NCBI RefSeq assembly: GCF_026015985.1 | Contig: NZ_CP110389.1 | Span: forward strand, 6,108,001-6,172,000 | Direction: 5' to 3' | Source of the DNA: Rhodopseudomonas sp. P2A-2r | GTDB taxonomy: Bacteria > Pseudomonadota > Alphaproteobacteria > Rhizobiales > Xanthobacteraceae | DNA length: 64,000 nucleotides | Made by a program: the position numbers and the translations under genes | In this document: positions 36,732 through 45,595 of the stretch, piece by piece | Numbering within the stretch: position 1 is the first letter of the stretch | Layout of the letters: each line of letters starts with the position of its first letter | The notes under the pieces: model-generated | What the model was told of the DNA's origin: nothing | The model's database searches: none | The model's input: the letters and a program-made list of their open reading frames with translations, nothing else

Positions 36732-37640
36732 ATGACCGCTTTCACCCTCGCGCATCTGTCGGACCCGCATATCCCGCCGCTGCCGGTGCCGCACCTGCGC
36801 GAGCTGCTGGGCAAGCGAGTGCTTGGCTATCTCAACTGGATCCGCAACCGCCACACCATCCATCGCCGCGACGTGCTCGACGCGCTGGTCGCCGACATGC
36901 TGGCGCAGCGGCCGGACCATATCGCCGTCACCGGCGATCTGGTCAATCTGGCGCTTAGGGGCGAATTCGCGCCAGCGCGCGCCTGGCTGGAACGTGTTGG
37001 GCCGCCCGACCGCGTGTCGCTGGTGCCCGGCAATCACGACGCCTATGTGGCGGAGACGCGCCACCTCGCCTCCGAAGCCTGGGGCGACTATATGCGCGGC
37101 GACGGTGCCGGCGCTGCCACCGGGTTTCCCTATCTGCGGCGCCGCGGACCGCTGGCGCTGATCGGCGTCTCCACCGCCGTGCCGACCGCACCGTTCATGG
37201 CCACCGGCGCGCTCGGCCTCGCGCAGATCGCCGCGCTCGACCGCATGCTGGCTGGACTGTCGAGCGACCCGTCGTTTCGCGTGCTGCTGATCCATCATCC
37301 ATTGCGCTCGAAGCACAGCCACAAGCGGCTCACCGATTCCCTGGAATTGCAGGCGGTGCTGAAGCGCCACGGCGTCGATCTGGTGCTGCACGGCCATGAC
37401 CACGTGCACGCCACCATCTGGGTGGACGGCCTCCGCGGCAAAATTCCCGTGGTCGGCGTGCCTTCGGCATCGTCGATCGCCGACGGCCACAAGCCCGCAG
37501 CAGCTTACAACCTGTTTTCCATCACGCGCGAAGGCGAGGGATGGAAGTGCTGGCAGCAGGTGCGCGGATTTGGAAACGGTCCGGGTATTGGCGAACTGCA
37601 AAACATCGAGCTGCGGGACGATCAACGAACCTCATCCTGA
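36732..37640 (+). CDS. Metallophosphoesterase (calcineurin-like)
   Basis: A 302-residue binuclear-metal phosphoesterase. Metal-binding motifs are in order: LAHLSDPHI (D-x-H), VTGDLVNLALRGE (GD), VPGNHDAYV (GNHD), LLIHHPL (H), and LHGHDHVHA (GHDH). This resembles the CpdA/Icc 3',5'-cyclic-nucleotide phosphodiesterase group, but the substrate cannot be fixed from sequence. The ATG at 36732 starts directly at the first strand. The end overlaps the GAACCTCATCCTGAGG repeat. Confidence 0.88.
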   Translation: MTAFTLAHLSDPHIPPLPVPHLRELLGKRVLGYLNWIRNRHTIHRRDVLDALVADMLAQRPDHIAVTGDLVNLALRGEFAPARAWLERVGPPDRVSLVPGNHDAYVAETRHLASEAWGDYMRGDGAGAATGFPYLRRRGPLALIGVSTAVPTAPFMATGALGLAQIAALDRMLAGLSSDPSFRVLLIHHPLRSKHSHKRLTDSLELQAVLKRHGVDLVLHGHDHVHATIWVDGLRGKIPVVGVPSASSIADGHKPAAAYNLFSITREGEGWKCWQQVRGFGNGPGIGELQNIELRDDQRTSS

Positions 37641-37732
37641 GGAGCGCGCCCTTGCGCACTTCTCGAAGGATGGGTCACGCATCTCATGGTCGAAACGGTG
37701 CTGAAGAAACGCCTCCTCACCATAAGGGACTC
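37628..37732. repeat. Intergenic repeat, CTCATCCTGAGGAGCG family
   Basis: The segment contains CTCATCCTGAGGAGCGCGCC, then CTTCTCGAAGGATGG, and ends near CTCCTCACCAT. Short inverted arms (CCTCA...TGAGG, and the ATCCT...AGGAT pair) are seen. Elements of this form are very common between genes in Bradyrhizobium and relatives; only one copy is in this window. It begins over the last codons of the phosphoesterase gene. Confidence 0.6.
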
Positions 37733-37750
37733 GGCCGCTTCGACAGATGT

Positions 37751-38299
37751 TCAATGTCCGCGTAACGCCATGGCCAGCGCGACCGCAAACAGCGCGGCAA
37801 CACCGAACACCACGCCCGCCACGAACGGCCAGAACCGACTCCGCGGCTTGATGACGGCAACCGGCGGCGGCGTCTGGACCAGCGCCTGTTCGCGCTCGAT
37901 CATGCGGCGCGCGACGTAGGCGGTGACCGCCTGCACGACGGAGGCGACATCGTGGGATTCGGCGATCACCACGCGGCCGAACCGGGTGTCCTGGACGAAG
38001 CGATAGATCCGCTTGTCTCTGCCCATCACCACATGGGCGACCATGTCGATCCACAGCCGCGGCGTGTCGCCCTGGGTGATGCCGCGATCGAACATGTCGA
38101 CGCTATCGGGAATTTCCGCGAACAACGGGTCAAGCGCCTCATTGAGGATTTCGAGCCGGGCGACCTCGGCATCGCGCAGATCGACCACCACTCCGGTGCG
38201 ATCGGCGGCCTCGATCCGCGCCTGCCGCAGGGCGTCGCGCAACCGCATCGGCCGGGCGTTGCCGGCCGAACCGGATCCGGTCTTGTACGCGTCCGACAT
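37751..38299 (-). CDS. Conserved hypothetical tail-anchored membrane protein
   Basis: A 182-residue protein not recognised as a named family. Residues 1-150 are soluble, with VVVDLRDAEVARLEILNEALDP and WIDMVAHVVMGRDKRIYRFVQDTRFGRVVIAES. A single hydrophobic helix near the C-terminus (FWPFVAGVVFGVAALFAVALAMAL) anchors it to the membrane. It stands alone, with no clear operon partner. The codon use and length are consistent with a genuine gene. Confidence 0.75.
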   Translation of the reverse strand: MSDAYKTGSGSAGNARPMRLRDALRQARIEAADRTGVVVDLRDAEVARLEILNEALDPLFAEIPDSVDMFDRGITQGDTPRLWIDMVAHVVMGRDKRIYRFVQDTRFGRVVIAESHDVASVVQAVTAYVARRMIEREQALVQTPPPVAVIKPRSRFWPFVAGVVFGVAALFAVALAMALRGH

Positions 38300-38404
38300 T
38301 TCCTGGGCCTTTCCGGCGGTAGCCTTACCGCAACTAACCTATCAGTAACCAGAGGCCGGGAAAAGACCCTTTGTTCCCAGATACTTGTGCCGTGTATAAA
38401 CATC

Positions 38405-38438
38405 GACGGCCCCACCCGGTCGCCCGGGTGAGGCCGTC
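38405..38438 (-). terminator. Rho-independent terminator after the DUF4170 gene
   Basis: GACGGCC-C-CACCCGG pairs with CCGGGTG-A-GGCCGTC (14 bp with one mismatch) around a 4-base loop. On the minus strand it is followed by GATGTTTATA. It would end the transcript that carries aceA and the DUF4170 gene. Confidence 0.75.
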
Positions 38439-38477
38439 CACGTCCTTGGGACGTCTTCTTATTCGAGTGGCGGCCGC

Positions 38478-38681
38478 TTAGGCGATCGCGCGCTGCGGCT
38501 CTTCGACGATGGAGAAGCGAACACCTGCGCGATGCCGGTTCTCTTCCGACACGGTCTTCCAGGCGTCTTCAGCCTCCTGGCGGGTCTTGAACGGACCCTG
38601 CACCTGGGCCGAACCCTCGACCAGCTTGTGGAAGTTCATCGAACCGAACTCGCCGCCGATCACCCAAAAATTGCTGCTCAT
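38478..38681 (-). CDS. DUF4170 small protein
   Basis: A 67-residue protein beginning MSSNFWVIGGEFGSMNFHKL, with the family motif VQGPFKTRQEAEDAWKTVSEEN. DUF4170 is an alphaproteobacterial family of unknown function. The fold looks like a small SPOR/WGR-like sheet with helices, but that is a guess. It lies 22 bp after the aceA stop and before the terminator, so it is likely on the same transcript. GGAG is a few bases upstream of its start. Confidence 0.85.
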   Translation of the reverse strand: MSSNFWVIGGEFGSMNFHKLVEGSAQVQGPFKTRQEAEDAWKTVSEENRHRAGVRFSIVEEPQRAIA

Positions 38682-38703
38682 GGTCGTCTCCTGTTGTTTG
38701 CCG

Positions 38704-40341
38704 TTAGCCGAACTGGTTCATCGTGTTGTGCGCGCCGCCGGCCTTGAGAGCGGCCTCACCGGCGAAGTATTCCTTGTGATCATCGCCGATGTTGGAGCCG
38801 GCCATGTCCTGATGCTTGACGCAGGCGATGCCCTGACGGATTTCCTGGCGCTGAACATTCTTCACGTAGCCGAGCATGCCCTGCTCGCCGAAATACTCGC
38901 GGGCAAGATTGTCGGTCGAGAGCGCGGCCGTGTGATAGGTCGGCAGCGTGATCAGGTGATGGAAGATGCCGGCGCGTTTGGCCGAATCCGCCTGGAAGGT
39001 GCGGATCAGCTCATCGGCTTCGATCGCCAGCGGGGTCGAGTCGTACTCCGCCTTCATCAGCTCGGCGCGGTTGTACTGGCTGACATCCTTGCCGGCCTTC
39101 TTCATCTCGTCGTAAACCTGCCAACGGAAGTTGAGCGTCCAGTTGAACGACGGTGAGTTGTTGTAGGCCAGCTTGGCGTTCGGGATCACTTCGCGCACAC
39201 GGTCGACCATCGAGGCGATCTGCTCGATATTCGGCTTCTCGGTCTCGATCCACAGCAGGTCCGCGCCGTTCTGCAGCGAGGTGATGCAGTCGAGCACGCA
39301 GCGGTCCGCACCGGTGCCTTCGCGGAACTGGTACAGGTTGCTGGGCAGACGCTTCGGACGCAGCAGCTTGCCGTTGCGGCTGATGATCACGTCGCCGTTG
39401 CCGACCGCGGTTGCATCGACCTCTTCGCAATCCAGGAAGCTGTTGTACTGGTCGCCGAGGTCGCCCGGACGGTGGCTGACAGCGATCTGCTGCGTCAGGC
39501 CGGCGCCGAGCGAGTCGGTGCGGGTGACGATGATGCCGTCTTCCACACCGAGTTCGAGGAACGCGTGGCGGCAGGCGCGGATCTTCGCCAGGAAGACCTC
39601 ATGCGGCACCGTCACCTTGCCGTCCTGATGACCGCACTGCTTTTCGTCCGACACCTGATTCTCGATCTGCAGCGCGCAGGCGCCGGCCTCGATCATCTTC
39701 TTGGCCAGCAGATAGGTCGCCTCGGCATTGCCGAAGCCGGCGTCGATGTCGGCGATGACCGGCACGACGTGGGTCTGGAAATTGTCGATCTTGTCGATCA
39801 GCGCGGTTTCCTTGGCCTTGTCGCCAGCCTTGCGGGCAGCGTCGAACTCGCGGAAGATCGCGTTCAGCTCACGCTGATCGGCCTGCCGCAGGAAGGTGTA
39901 GAGCTCTTCGATCAGCGCCGGCACCGAGGTTTTCTCATGCATGGACTGGTCGGGCAGCGGTCCGAACTCGGAGCGCAGCGCCGCGATCATCCAGCCCGAG
40001 AGGTAGAGATAGGTGCGGTCGGTGGTGCCGAAGTGCTTCTTCACCGAGATCAGCTTCTGCTGCGCGATGAAGCCGTGCCAGCAACCGAGCGACTGGGTGT
40101 ACTTGGTGCTGTCGGCGTCATAGGCCGCCATGTCGGCGCGCATCAGCGCAGCGGTGTAGCGCGCGACGTCGAGGCCGGTCTTGAAGCGGTTCTGCAGGCG
40201 CATGCGGGCCACAGCTTCGGCCTTGACGCCGTTCCAGGTGTCCTTGTCCTTGAGCAGCGCTGCCGCCGCTTCGATTTCGCTCTGATAGGAGGACGGCCCC
40301 TGAATGGCCAGATCGCTGATTCCACGTGGCTGGAAGTTCAT
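38704..40341 (-). CDS. aceA: Isocitrate lyase
   Basis: The first enzyme of the glyoxylate shunt, splitting isocitrate into glyoxylate and succinate. At 545 residues it belongs to the long subgroup found in Pseudomonas aeruginosa, not the 430-residue E. coli type. The active-site signature appears as EKQCGHQDGKV at residues 233-243; the classic KKCGH is KQCGH here, as usual for this subgroup. Also visible are DIDAGFGNAEATY and NSPSFNW. It is divergent from the short-chain-fatty-acyl-type regulator at 40554, which probably controls it. Malate synthase is not in the window. Confidence 0.96.
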   Translation of the reverse strand: MNFQPRGISDLAIQGPSSYQSEIEAAAALLKDKDTWNGVKAEAVARMRLQNRFKTGLDVARYTAALMRADMAAYDADSTKYTQSLGCWHGFIAQQKLISVKKHFGTTDRTYLYLSGWMIAALRSEFGPLPDQSMHEKTSVPALIEELYTFLRQADQRELNAIFREFDAARKAGDKAKETALIDKIDNFQTHVVPVIADIDAGFGNAEATYLLAKKMIEAGACALQIENQVSDEKQCGHQDGKVTVPHEVFLAKIRACRHAFLELGVEDGIIVTRTDSLGAGLTQQIAVSHRPGDLGDQYNSFLDCEEVDATAVGNGDVIISRNGKLLRPKRLPSNLYQFREGTGADRCVLDCITSLQNGADLLWIETEKPNIEQIASMVDRVREVIPNAKLAYNNSPSFNWTLNFRWQVYDEMKKAGKDVSQYNRAELMKAEYDSTPLAIEADELIRTFQADSAKRAGIFHHLITLPTYHTAALSTDNLAREYFGEQGMLGYVKNVQRQEIRQGIACVKHQDMAGSNIGDDHKEYFAGEAALKAGGAHNTMNQFG

Positions 40342-40467
40342 GTCCTTGATCCCTTACGGTGACGGCCGATCCGCATCGCTACCCGGCCATCGCTTCGACA
40401 TTCATGACAATGCGTTGCGAAACGTGCTGAGAGCTAAACGCGAAATGGAGAAGATCCGATAGATGGC

Positions 40468-40535
40468 TTGTCAGCCAATGGTGATGCGATGTAACGTCAT
40501 GACTTGTCACGAATGTCATTTTGTAAATTTTGTCA
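40468..40535. promoter_or_regulatory. Repeated TTGTCA motifs between aceA and its likely regulator
   Basis: TTGTCA occurs at 40468, 40504 and 40530 on the plus strand, and its inverse TGACAA at 40405. TTTTGTAAATTTTG at 40520-40533 resembles the TTTGCAAA-type sites bound by RamB-like regulators. All lie in the 212-bp divergent region, so they may be operators for the XRE regulator at 40554, but no binding site for this protein is known to me. Confidence 0.35.
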
Positions 40536-40553
40536 CAATCGGGGGATTTTGAG

Positions 40554-41999
40554 ATGGCCAGCGATACCGGCAAGAAGCTGTTCGTCGGCCCGCGCTTCCG
40601 CCGCATTCGCCAGCAGCTCGGTCTGTCGCAGACCCAGATTGCCGAGGGCCTGGGCATTTCTCCCAGCTATATCAACCTGATAGAGCGCAACCAGCGACCA
40701 GTGACGGCGCAGCTGCTGATGCGGCTGGCGCAGACCTACGACCTCGATCTGCGCGACCTCGCCAGCGCCGACGAAGACCGCTTCTTCGCAGAACTGAACG
40801 AGATCTTCTCCGATCCGCTGTTCCGCCAGATCGATCTGCCCAAGCAGGAACTGCGCGACCTCGCCGAACTGTGCCCCGGCGTCACCCACGCCCTGCAGCG
40901 GCTCTACGCGGCCTATGCCGAGGCGAGGCGCGGCGAGACCATGGTGGCGGCGCAGATGGCCGACCGCGACGAGGGCCATCGCTTCGAGGCCAACCCGATC
41001 GAGCGCATCCGCGACCTGATCGAGGCCAATCGCAATTACTTCCCCGAACTCGAGCAGGCCGCCGAAGCCCTGCGCGACGAGATCAACGTGCCGGCGCAGG
41101 ACCTCTATGCGGCACTGAGCACCCGCCTGCGTGAAAAGCACTCCGTGGTCACCCGTATTATGCCGGTGGACGTGATGCGCGAGACGCTGCGCCGTTTCGA
41201 CCGCCACCGTCGGCAACTGCTGATTTCCGAACTGGTGGATGCGCCCGGCCGCGCCTTTCAACTCGCATTCCAGCTCGGCCTGTCGGAATGCAGCAGCGCC
41301 TTCGAGACGATCGTCGGACGCGCCGGTCCGCTCGACGACACGCCGCGGCGACTCTACCGCATCACCTTGGCCAACTACTTCGCCGCCGCGGTGCTGATGC
41401 CCTATGCCGCGTTCCACAGCGCCGCGGAGGCGTTGAGCTACGATCTGCAGGTGCTCGGCCAGCGCTTCAATGTCGGCTTCGAACAGGTCTGCCACCGCCT
41501 CACCACGCTGCAGCGTCCGACCGCACGCGGCGTACCGTTCTTCATGCTGCGCGTCGACAATGCCGGCAACGTGTCGAAGCGGTTTTCGTCGGGCACCTTT
41601 CCGTTCTCGAAATTCGGCGGCACCTGCCCGTTGTGGAACGTGCACTCCACCTTCGACACGCCGGACCGCCTGCTCCGGCAGCTCATCGAACTGCCTGACG
41701 GCAGCCGCTATTTCTCCATCGCCCAGATGGTGCGCCGGCCGCCGGCGCCGCACGGCCAGCCGCAGCCGCGCTTCGCCATCGGGCTCGGCTGCGAGATCCG
41801 CCACGCGCCAAAACTGGTCTATGCCGGCGGCATGGACCTGGAGAAGGCCGAGGGCACGCCGATCGGCGTTAACTGCCGGCTGTGCGAACGCGAAAATTGC
41901 AGCCAGCGCGCCGAGCCGCCGATCACAAGGACGCTGATCCTCGACGAGAACACGCGGCGGGTGTCGAGCTTTGCGTTCAGCAATGCACGGGAGCTGTAG
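40554..41999 (+). CDS. XRE-family short-chain fatty acyl transcriptional regulator (DUF2083)
   Basis: A 481-residue regulator with an N-terminal helix-turn-helix (about residues 13-67, RRIRQQLGLSQTQIAEGLGISPSYINLIERNQRPVT), an IrrE/peptidase-like middle (AAVLMPYAAFHSAAEAL), and the C-terminal DUF2083 region with the Cys cluster NCRLCERENC. This architecture belongs to regulators of acetate, propionate and glyoxylate genes (RamB/ScfR/PrpC-linked types) that sense acyl-CoA. Its divergence from isocitrate lyase fits that. The ATG at 40554 has GGGGG 8 bp upstream. Confidence 0.92.
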   Translation: MASDTGKKLFVGPRFRRIRQQLGLSQTQIAEGLGISPSYINLIERNQRPVTAQLLMRLAQTYDLDLRDLASADEDRFFAELNEIFSDPLFRQIDLPKQELRDLAELCPGVTHALQRLYAAYAEARRGETMVAAQMADRDEGHRFEANPIERIRDLIEANRNYFPELEQAAEALRDEINVPAQDLYAALSTRLREKHSVVTRIMPVDVMRETLRRFDRHRRQLLISELVDAPGRAFQLAFQLGLSECSSAFETIVGRAGPLDDTPRRLYRITLANYFAAAVLMPYAAFHSAAEALSYDLQVLGQRFNVGFEQVCHRLTTLQRPTARGVPFFMLRVDNAGNVSKRFSSGTFPFSKFGGTCPLWNVHSTFDTPDRLLRQLIELPDGSRYFSIAQMVRRPPAPHGQPQPRFAIGLGCEIRHAPKLVYAGGMDLEKAEGTPIGVNCRLCERENCSQRAEPPITRTLILDENTRRVSSFAFSNAREL

Positions 42000-42024
42000 T
42001 GATAGAAAAACAGCCGCCCTCTCG

Positions 42025-42110
42025 GTCATGGCCGGGCTTGTCCCGGCCATCCACGACTGTATTCCCTAGTGATGAAACGTGGATGCCCGGCACAAGGCCG
42101 GGCATAACGA
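42025..42110. repeat. REP-like palindromic element, GGCCGGGC family, copy 2
   Basis: GTCATGGCCGGGCTTGTCCCGGCCATCCACG is followed by CGTGGATGCCCGGCACAAGGCCGGGCATAACG. This is the same bipartite structure as at 26197-26303, with a different spacer. It sits directly before the ribosome-binding site of the transglycosylase gene, so its hairpin may affect that gene's expression. Confidence 0.8.
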
Positions 42111-42120
42111 GGAGAGGCCT

Positions 42121-43434
42121 GTGACGATGTTGCCGATGTCATTGCGGATGCGATCGTTTGTTTGTGGTGTAGCGCTTGCCATTGCCGGCCTCTCCTCCCC
42201 GGCTTCCGCGCAACCTGTCTCGGCCGCCCCGCAGGCCAGACCCAACGTCGCGGCGGCCAAGCCCACCGCATCATCGGGCTCGCGCGGCGCCGCCTGCCAC
42301 AATGGCCAGAGCTTCGACCAGTTCCTCGCCGGGCTGAAGCAGCAGGCCGTGGCCGCCGGCGTGTCCCAACGCGCGGTCGCGGCAGCCTCGCCGTGGCTGG
42401 TCTACGATCCCAAGATCGTCAACCGCGACAGGGGACAGCGGGTGTTCGGCCAGCTGTTCACCGAGTTCTCGCGGCGCATGGCGGCGGACTACCGGATGCA
42501 GAACGGCCAGCTCAAGATCAAGCAGCACGCGGCGGCGTTTGCGCGCGCAGAGAAGGAGTTCGGCGTGCCTCCGGCGGTCATCGCTGCATTCTGGGCGCTG
42601 GAGAGCGACTTCGGCGCGCAGATGGGCAACCTGCCAACCCTGCCCTCGCTGGTATCGCTCGCCTATGACTGCCGGCGCTCGAAGATGTTTCAGGGCGAAA
42701 CCATCGCGGCGCTGAAGATCATCGACCGCGGCGATCTCTCGCCTGAGGAGATGATTGGCTCATGGGCCGGCGAGCTCGGCCAGACCCAGTTCCTGCCGAC
42801 GCACTACTTCAATTACGCGGTCGATTATGACGGCGACGGCCACCGCAATCTTCTGCGCAGCCCTGATGACGTGATCGGTTCGACCGCCAACTACATTGCC
42901 AATGGCCTCAAATGGCGGCGCGGCGAACCGTGGCTGCAGGAAGTCAAAGTCTCAGCCGATGTGCCCTGGGACCAGGCCGACCTGACCATTCAACTGCCGC
43001 GGTCCAAATGGGCGCAGTTCGGCGTCACTTACCCGGACGGCCGACCGCTGCCAAACGACTCCATGCCGGCTTCGCTGCTGCTGCCCATGGGGCGCTTTGG
43101 CCCGGCATTTCTGGCCTATGCCAATTTCGCCGCCTACACCGAATGGAATAACTCGCTGATCTATTCCACCACTGCGGGTTACCTCGCCACCCGGATCGCC
43201 GGGGCTGCGCCGATGCGCAGGCCATCGGCGCAGATCGCGCAATTGCCGTTCAACGAACTCAAGGAGATGCAGCAGCTGCTGACCCGCGCCGGCTTCAATG
43301 TCGGCAAGATCGACGGCATCATGGGCCAGCAGAGCCGTTCTGCCGTGAAGACGATGCAACTTAAGTATGGCCTGCCGGCCGACTCCTGGCCCACAGCCGA
43401 ATTGCTGACGCAGCTGCGGGCAGGTGCACGCTAA
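42121..43434 (+). CDS. Lytic murein transglycosylase, MltB family, with peptidoglycan-binding domain
   Basis: A 437-residue periplasmic enzyme that cleaves peptidoglycan between MurNAc and GlcNAc with anhydro-ring formation. A signal peptide ends SSPASAQ. The SLT_2/MltB catalytic domain covers about residues 55-355, with FGVPPAVIAAFWALESDFG supplying the catalytic Glu, then SWAGELGQTQFLPTHY. A C-terminal PG_binding_1 domain follows (LQQLLTRAGFNVGKIDGIMGQQSRSAVKTMQ, near 385-415). GTG at 42121 is preferred because AGGAG is 6 bp upstream; an ATG at 42127 is nearly as good. Confidence 0.92.
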   Translation: MTMLPMSLRMRSFVCGVALAIAGLSSPASAQPVSAAPQARPNVAAAKPTASSGSRGAACHNGQSFDQFLAGLKQQAVAAGVSQRAVAAASPWLVYDPKIVNRDRGQRVFGQLFTEFSRRMAADYRMQNGQLKIKQHAAAFARAEKEFGVPPAVIAAFWALESDFGAQMGNLPTLPSLVSLAYDCRRSKMFQGETIAALKIIDRGDLSPEEMIGSWAGELGQTQFLPTHYFNYAVDYDGDGHRNLLRSPDDVIGSTANYIANGLKWRRGEPWLQEVKVSADVPWDQADLTIQLPRSKWAQFGVTYPDGRPLPNDSMPASLLLPMGRFGPAFLAYANFAAYTEWNNSLIYSTTAGYLATRIAGAAPMRRPSAQIAQLPFNELKEMQQLLTRAGFNVGKIDGIMGQQSRSAVKTMQLKYGLPADSWPTAELLTQLRAGAR

Positions 43435-43497
43435 TCGCTCTTTCCACTGCGCGGGAAAATGCATTACGGTCCCGCAACAAAATCGGGAGGACTGACC

Positions 43498-44676
43498 TTG
43501 CGTCGCTTTTTCATGCTCGCTGCCACCGCTTTGCTAACCACCACGGTTGCGCATGCCGACGATCTCAAGATCGCATTGATCTATGGCAAGACCGGCCCGC
43601 TCGAGGCCTATGCCAAGCAGACCGAGACCGGCCTGCGCATGGGTTTCGAATACGCCACCAAGGGCACCATGATGGTCGACGGCCGCAAGATCGTGGTCAT
43701 CACCAAGGACGACCAAAGCAAGCCCGACCTGTCCAAGGCGGCGCTCGCGGAAGCCTATCAGGACGACAATGCCGACATCGCCATCGGCACCTCGTCGTCG
43801 GCCGCGGCGCTGGCCGATCTGCCGGTCGCCGAAGAGAACAAGAAGATTTTGATCGTCGAGCCGGCGGTGGCCGACCAGATCACCGGCGAAAAATGGAATC
43901 GCTACATCTTCCGCACCGGCCGCAACTCCTCGCAGGATGCCATCGCCAATGCGGTGGCGATCGGCAAGCCCGGCGTCACCATCGCCACCCTGGGCCAGGA
44001 CTACGCCTTCGGCCGCGACGGCGTTGCAGCCTTCAAGGAAGCGCTGGCCAAGACCGGGGCCACACTGGCCGCCGAAGAATACGTGCCGACCACCACCACC
44101 GACTTCACCGCGGCCGGCCAGCGGCTGTTCGACGCGCTGAAGGACAAGCCCGGCCGCAAGATCATCTGGGTGATCTGGGCCGGCGGCGGCGACCCGCTGA
44201 CAAAACTGCAGGACATGGACCCGAAGCGCTACGGCATCGAACTCTCCACCGGCGGCAACATCCTGCCGGCGCTCGCCGCCTACAAGCGGCTGCCCGGCAT
44301 GGAAGGTGCGACCTACTATTATTATGACATCCCGAAGAACCCGGTGAACGACTGGTTCGTCGCCGAGCACAAGAAGCGCTTCAATGCGCCGCCGGACTTC
44401 TTCACCGCCGGCGGCTTTTCCGCTGCCATGGCTGCGGTGACCGCGGTACAGAAAGCAAAATCCACCGACACCGAGAAGCTGATCGCAGCAATGGAGGGCA
44501 TGGAGTTTGACACTCCCAAGGGCAAGATGATCTTCCGCAAGGAAGACCACCAGGCGCTGCAGAGCATGTACCACTTCAAGGTCAAGGTCGATCCAGACCT
44601 GGCCTGGGCGGTCAACGAGCCCATCCGTGAACTGAAGATCGAGGACATGAACATTCCGATCCGGAACAAGCGGTAA
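43498..44676 (+). CDS. Branched-chain-amino-acid-type ABC transporter substrate-binding protein
   Basis: A 392-residue periplasmic type I binding protein (LivK-like), with signal sequence RRFFMLAATALLTTTVAHADD and core DLKIALIYGKTGPLEAYAKQTETG. Residues such as GTSSSAAALADLPVAEE and RTGRNSSQDA belong to the ligand cleft. The true ligand is unknown; such proteins bind amino acids, amides, urea or aromatic acids. The start is TTG at 43498, as GGGAGGA lies 6 bp before it and the signal peptide begins there. The ATPase genes follow after a repeat element. Confidence 0.9.
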   Translation: MRRFFMLAATALLTTTVAHADDLKIALIYGKTGPLEAYAKQTETGLRMGFEYATKGTMMVDGRKIVVITKDDQSKPDLSKAALAEAYQDDNADIAIGTSSSAAALADLPVAEENKKILIVEPAVADQITGEKWNRYIFRTGRNSSQDAIANAVAIGKPGVTIATLGQDYAFGRDGVAAFKEALAKTGATLAAEEYVPTTTTDFTAAGQRLFDALKDKPGRKIIWVIWAGGGDPLTKLQDMDPKRYGIELSTGGNILPALAAYKRLPGMEGATYYYYDIPKNPVNDWFVAEHKKRFNAPPDFFTAGGFSAAMAAVTAVQKAKSTDTEKLIAAMEGMEFDTPKGKMIFRKEDHQALQSMYHFKVKVDPDLAWAVNEPIRELKIEDMNIPIRNKR

Positions 44677-44683
44677 TGTTCGT

Positions 44684-44814
44684 GCCCCGGACGCGGTGCA
44701 CATCGCCGCACAGCGGCGTTGTGCACCGCAGATCAGGGGCCCACAATCACACCACGCATCATGGGTCCCGGATCTGCGGAGCGGCATAAGAATGCCGCAC
44801 CGCGTCCGGGACAC
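44684..44814. repeat. Intergenic inverted repeat, CCCGGACGCGGTGC family, copy 2
   Basis: GCCCCGGACGCGGTGCACATCGCC on the left and GCCGCACCGCGTCCGGGACA on the right are inverted. Further stems are formed by TTGTGCACCGCAGATC and GGATCTGCGGAGCGGCATA. It occupies almost all of the 151-bp gap between the binding-protein gene and the ATPase gene, a good position to set unequal expression of the two. See also 28425-28583. Confidence 0.78.
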
Positions 44815-44827
44815 GGAACCTCCGCCA

Positions 44828-45595
44828 ATGACCTCCACCCTCGAAACCCGCGACCTCACCATCCGCTTCGGCGGACATGTCGCGGTCAACAGAGTAAGCT
44901 GCACGTTCCGGCCCGGCGAGCTCACCGCCATCGTCGGCCCCAACGGCGCCGGCAAGACCACCTATTTCAACCTGATCTCCGGGCAGTTGCGCGCCACCGA
45001 GGGCAGCGTGTTGTTCGACGGCGTCGATCTCACCGGCATGTCCGCGCCGCTGCGCACCCGCGCCGGCTTGGGCCGCGCCTTCCAGCTCACCAACCTGTTT
45101 CCGAATCTCAGCGTCGAGGAAAACGTCCGCCTTGCGGTGCAGGCCCACAGCGGCACGCACTACGACATGCTGCGGCCATGGATGACCCGGCGCGATCTGA
45201 TCGCCACCGCCGACGCCATTCTCGACCAGGTCGCGCTGGGCCACCGCCGCAGCGTCGCCGCCACCGTGCTGTCCCATGGCGACCAGCGCAAGCTGGAGGT
45301 CGCGCTGATGATGGCGCTGCAGCCGAAGGTTTTCATGTTCGACGAACCGACTGCCGGCATGAGCGTCGACGAGGTGCCAGTCGTGCTCGACCTGATCGCC
45401 CGATTGAAGCAGGACACGACCAAGATCATTCTGCTGGTCGAGCACAAGATGGACGTGGTGCGCTCGCTCGCCGACCGCATCATCGTGCTGCATAACGGAC
45501 AGCTGGTGGCCGACGGCAGCCCGGAGGAGGTCATCGCCTCGCCGATCGTGCAGGAAGCCTATCTCGGGATCGCGCCGGGAAAGACCGCCGCATGA
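44828..45595 (+). CDS. Branched-chain-amino-acid-type ABC transporter ATP-binding protein (LivG-like)
   Basis: The 255-residue ATPase has Walker A GPNGAGKTTYFN (about residues 38-49), an LSHGDQRKLEVA signature (usually LSYGDQR), and Walker B KVFMFDEPTAG followed by VEHKMDVV, the LivG-type H-loop. It energises the importer formed by the two permeases downstream. The start is the ATG at 44828. The stop overlaps the next gene by 4 bp, as throughout this operon. Confidence 0.93.
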   Translation: MTSTLETRDLTIRFGGHVAVNRVSCTFRPGELTAIVGPNGAGKTTYFNLISGQLRATEGSVLFDGVDLTGMSAPLRTRAGLGRAFQLTNLFPNLSVEENVRLAVQAHSGTHYDMLRPWMTRRDLIATADAILDQVALGHRRSVAATVLSHGDQRKLEVALMMALQPKVFMFDEPTAGMSVDEVPVVLDLIARLKQDTTKIILLVEHKMDVVRSLADRIIVLHNGQLVADGSPEEVIASPIVQEAYLGIAPGKTAA

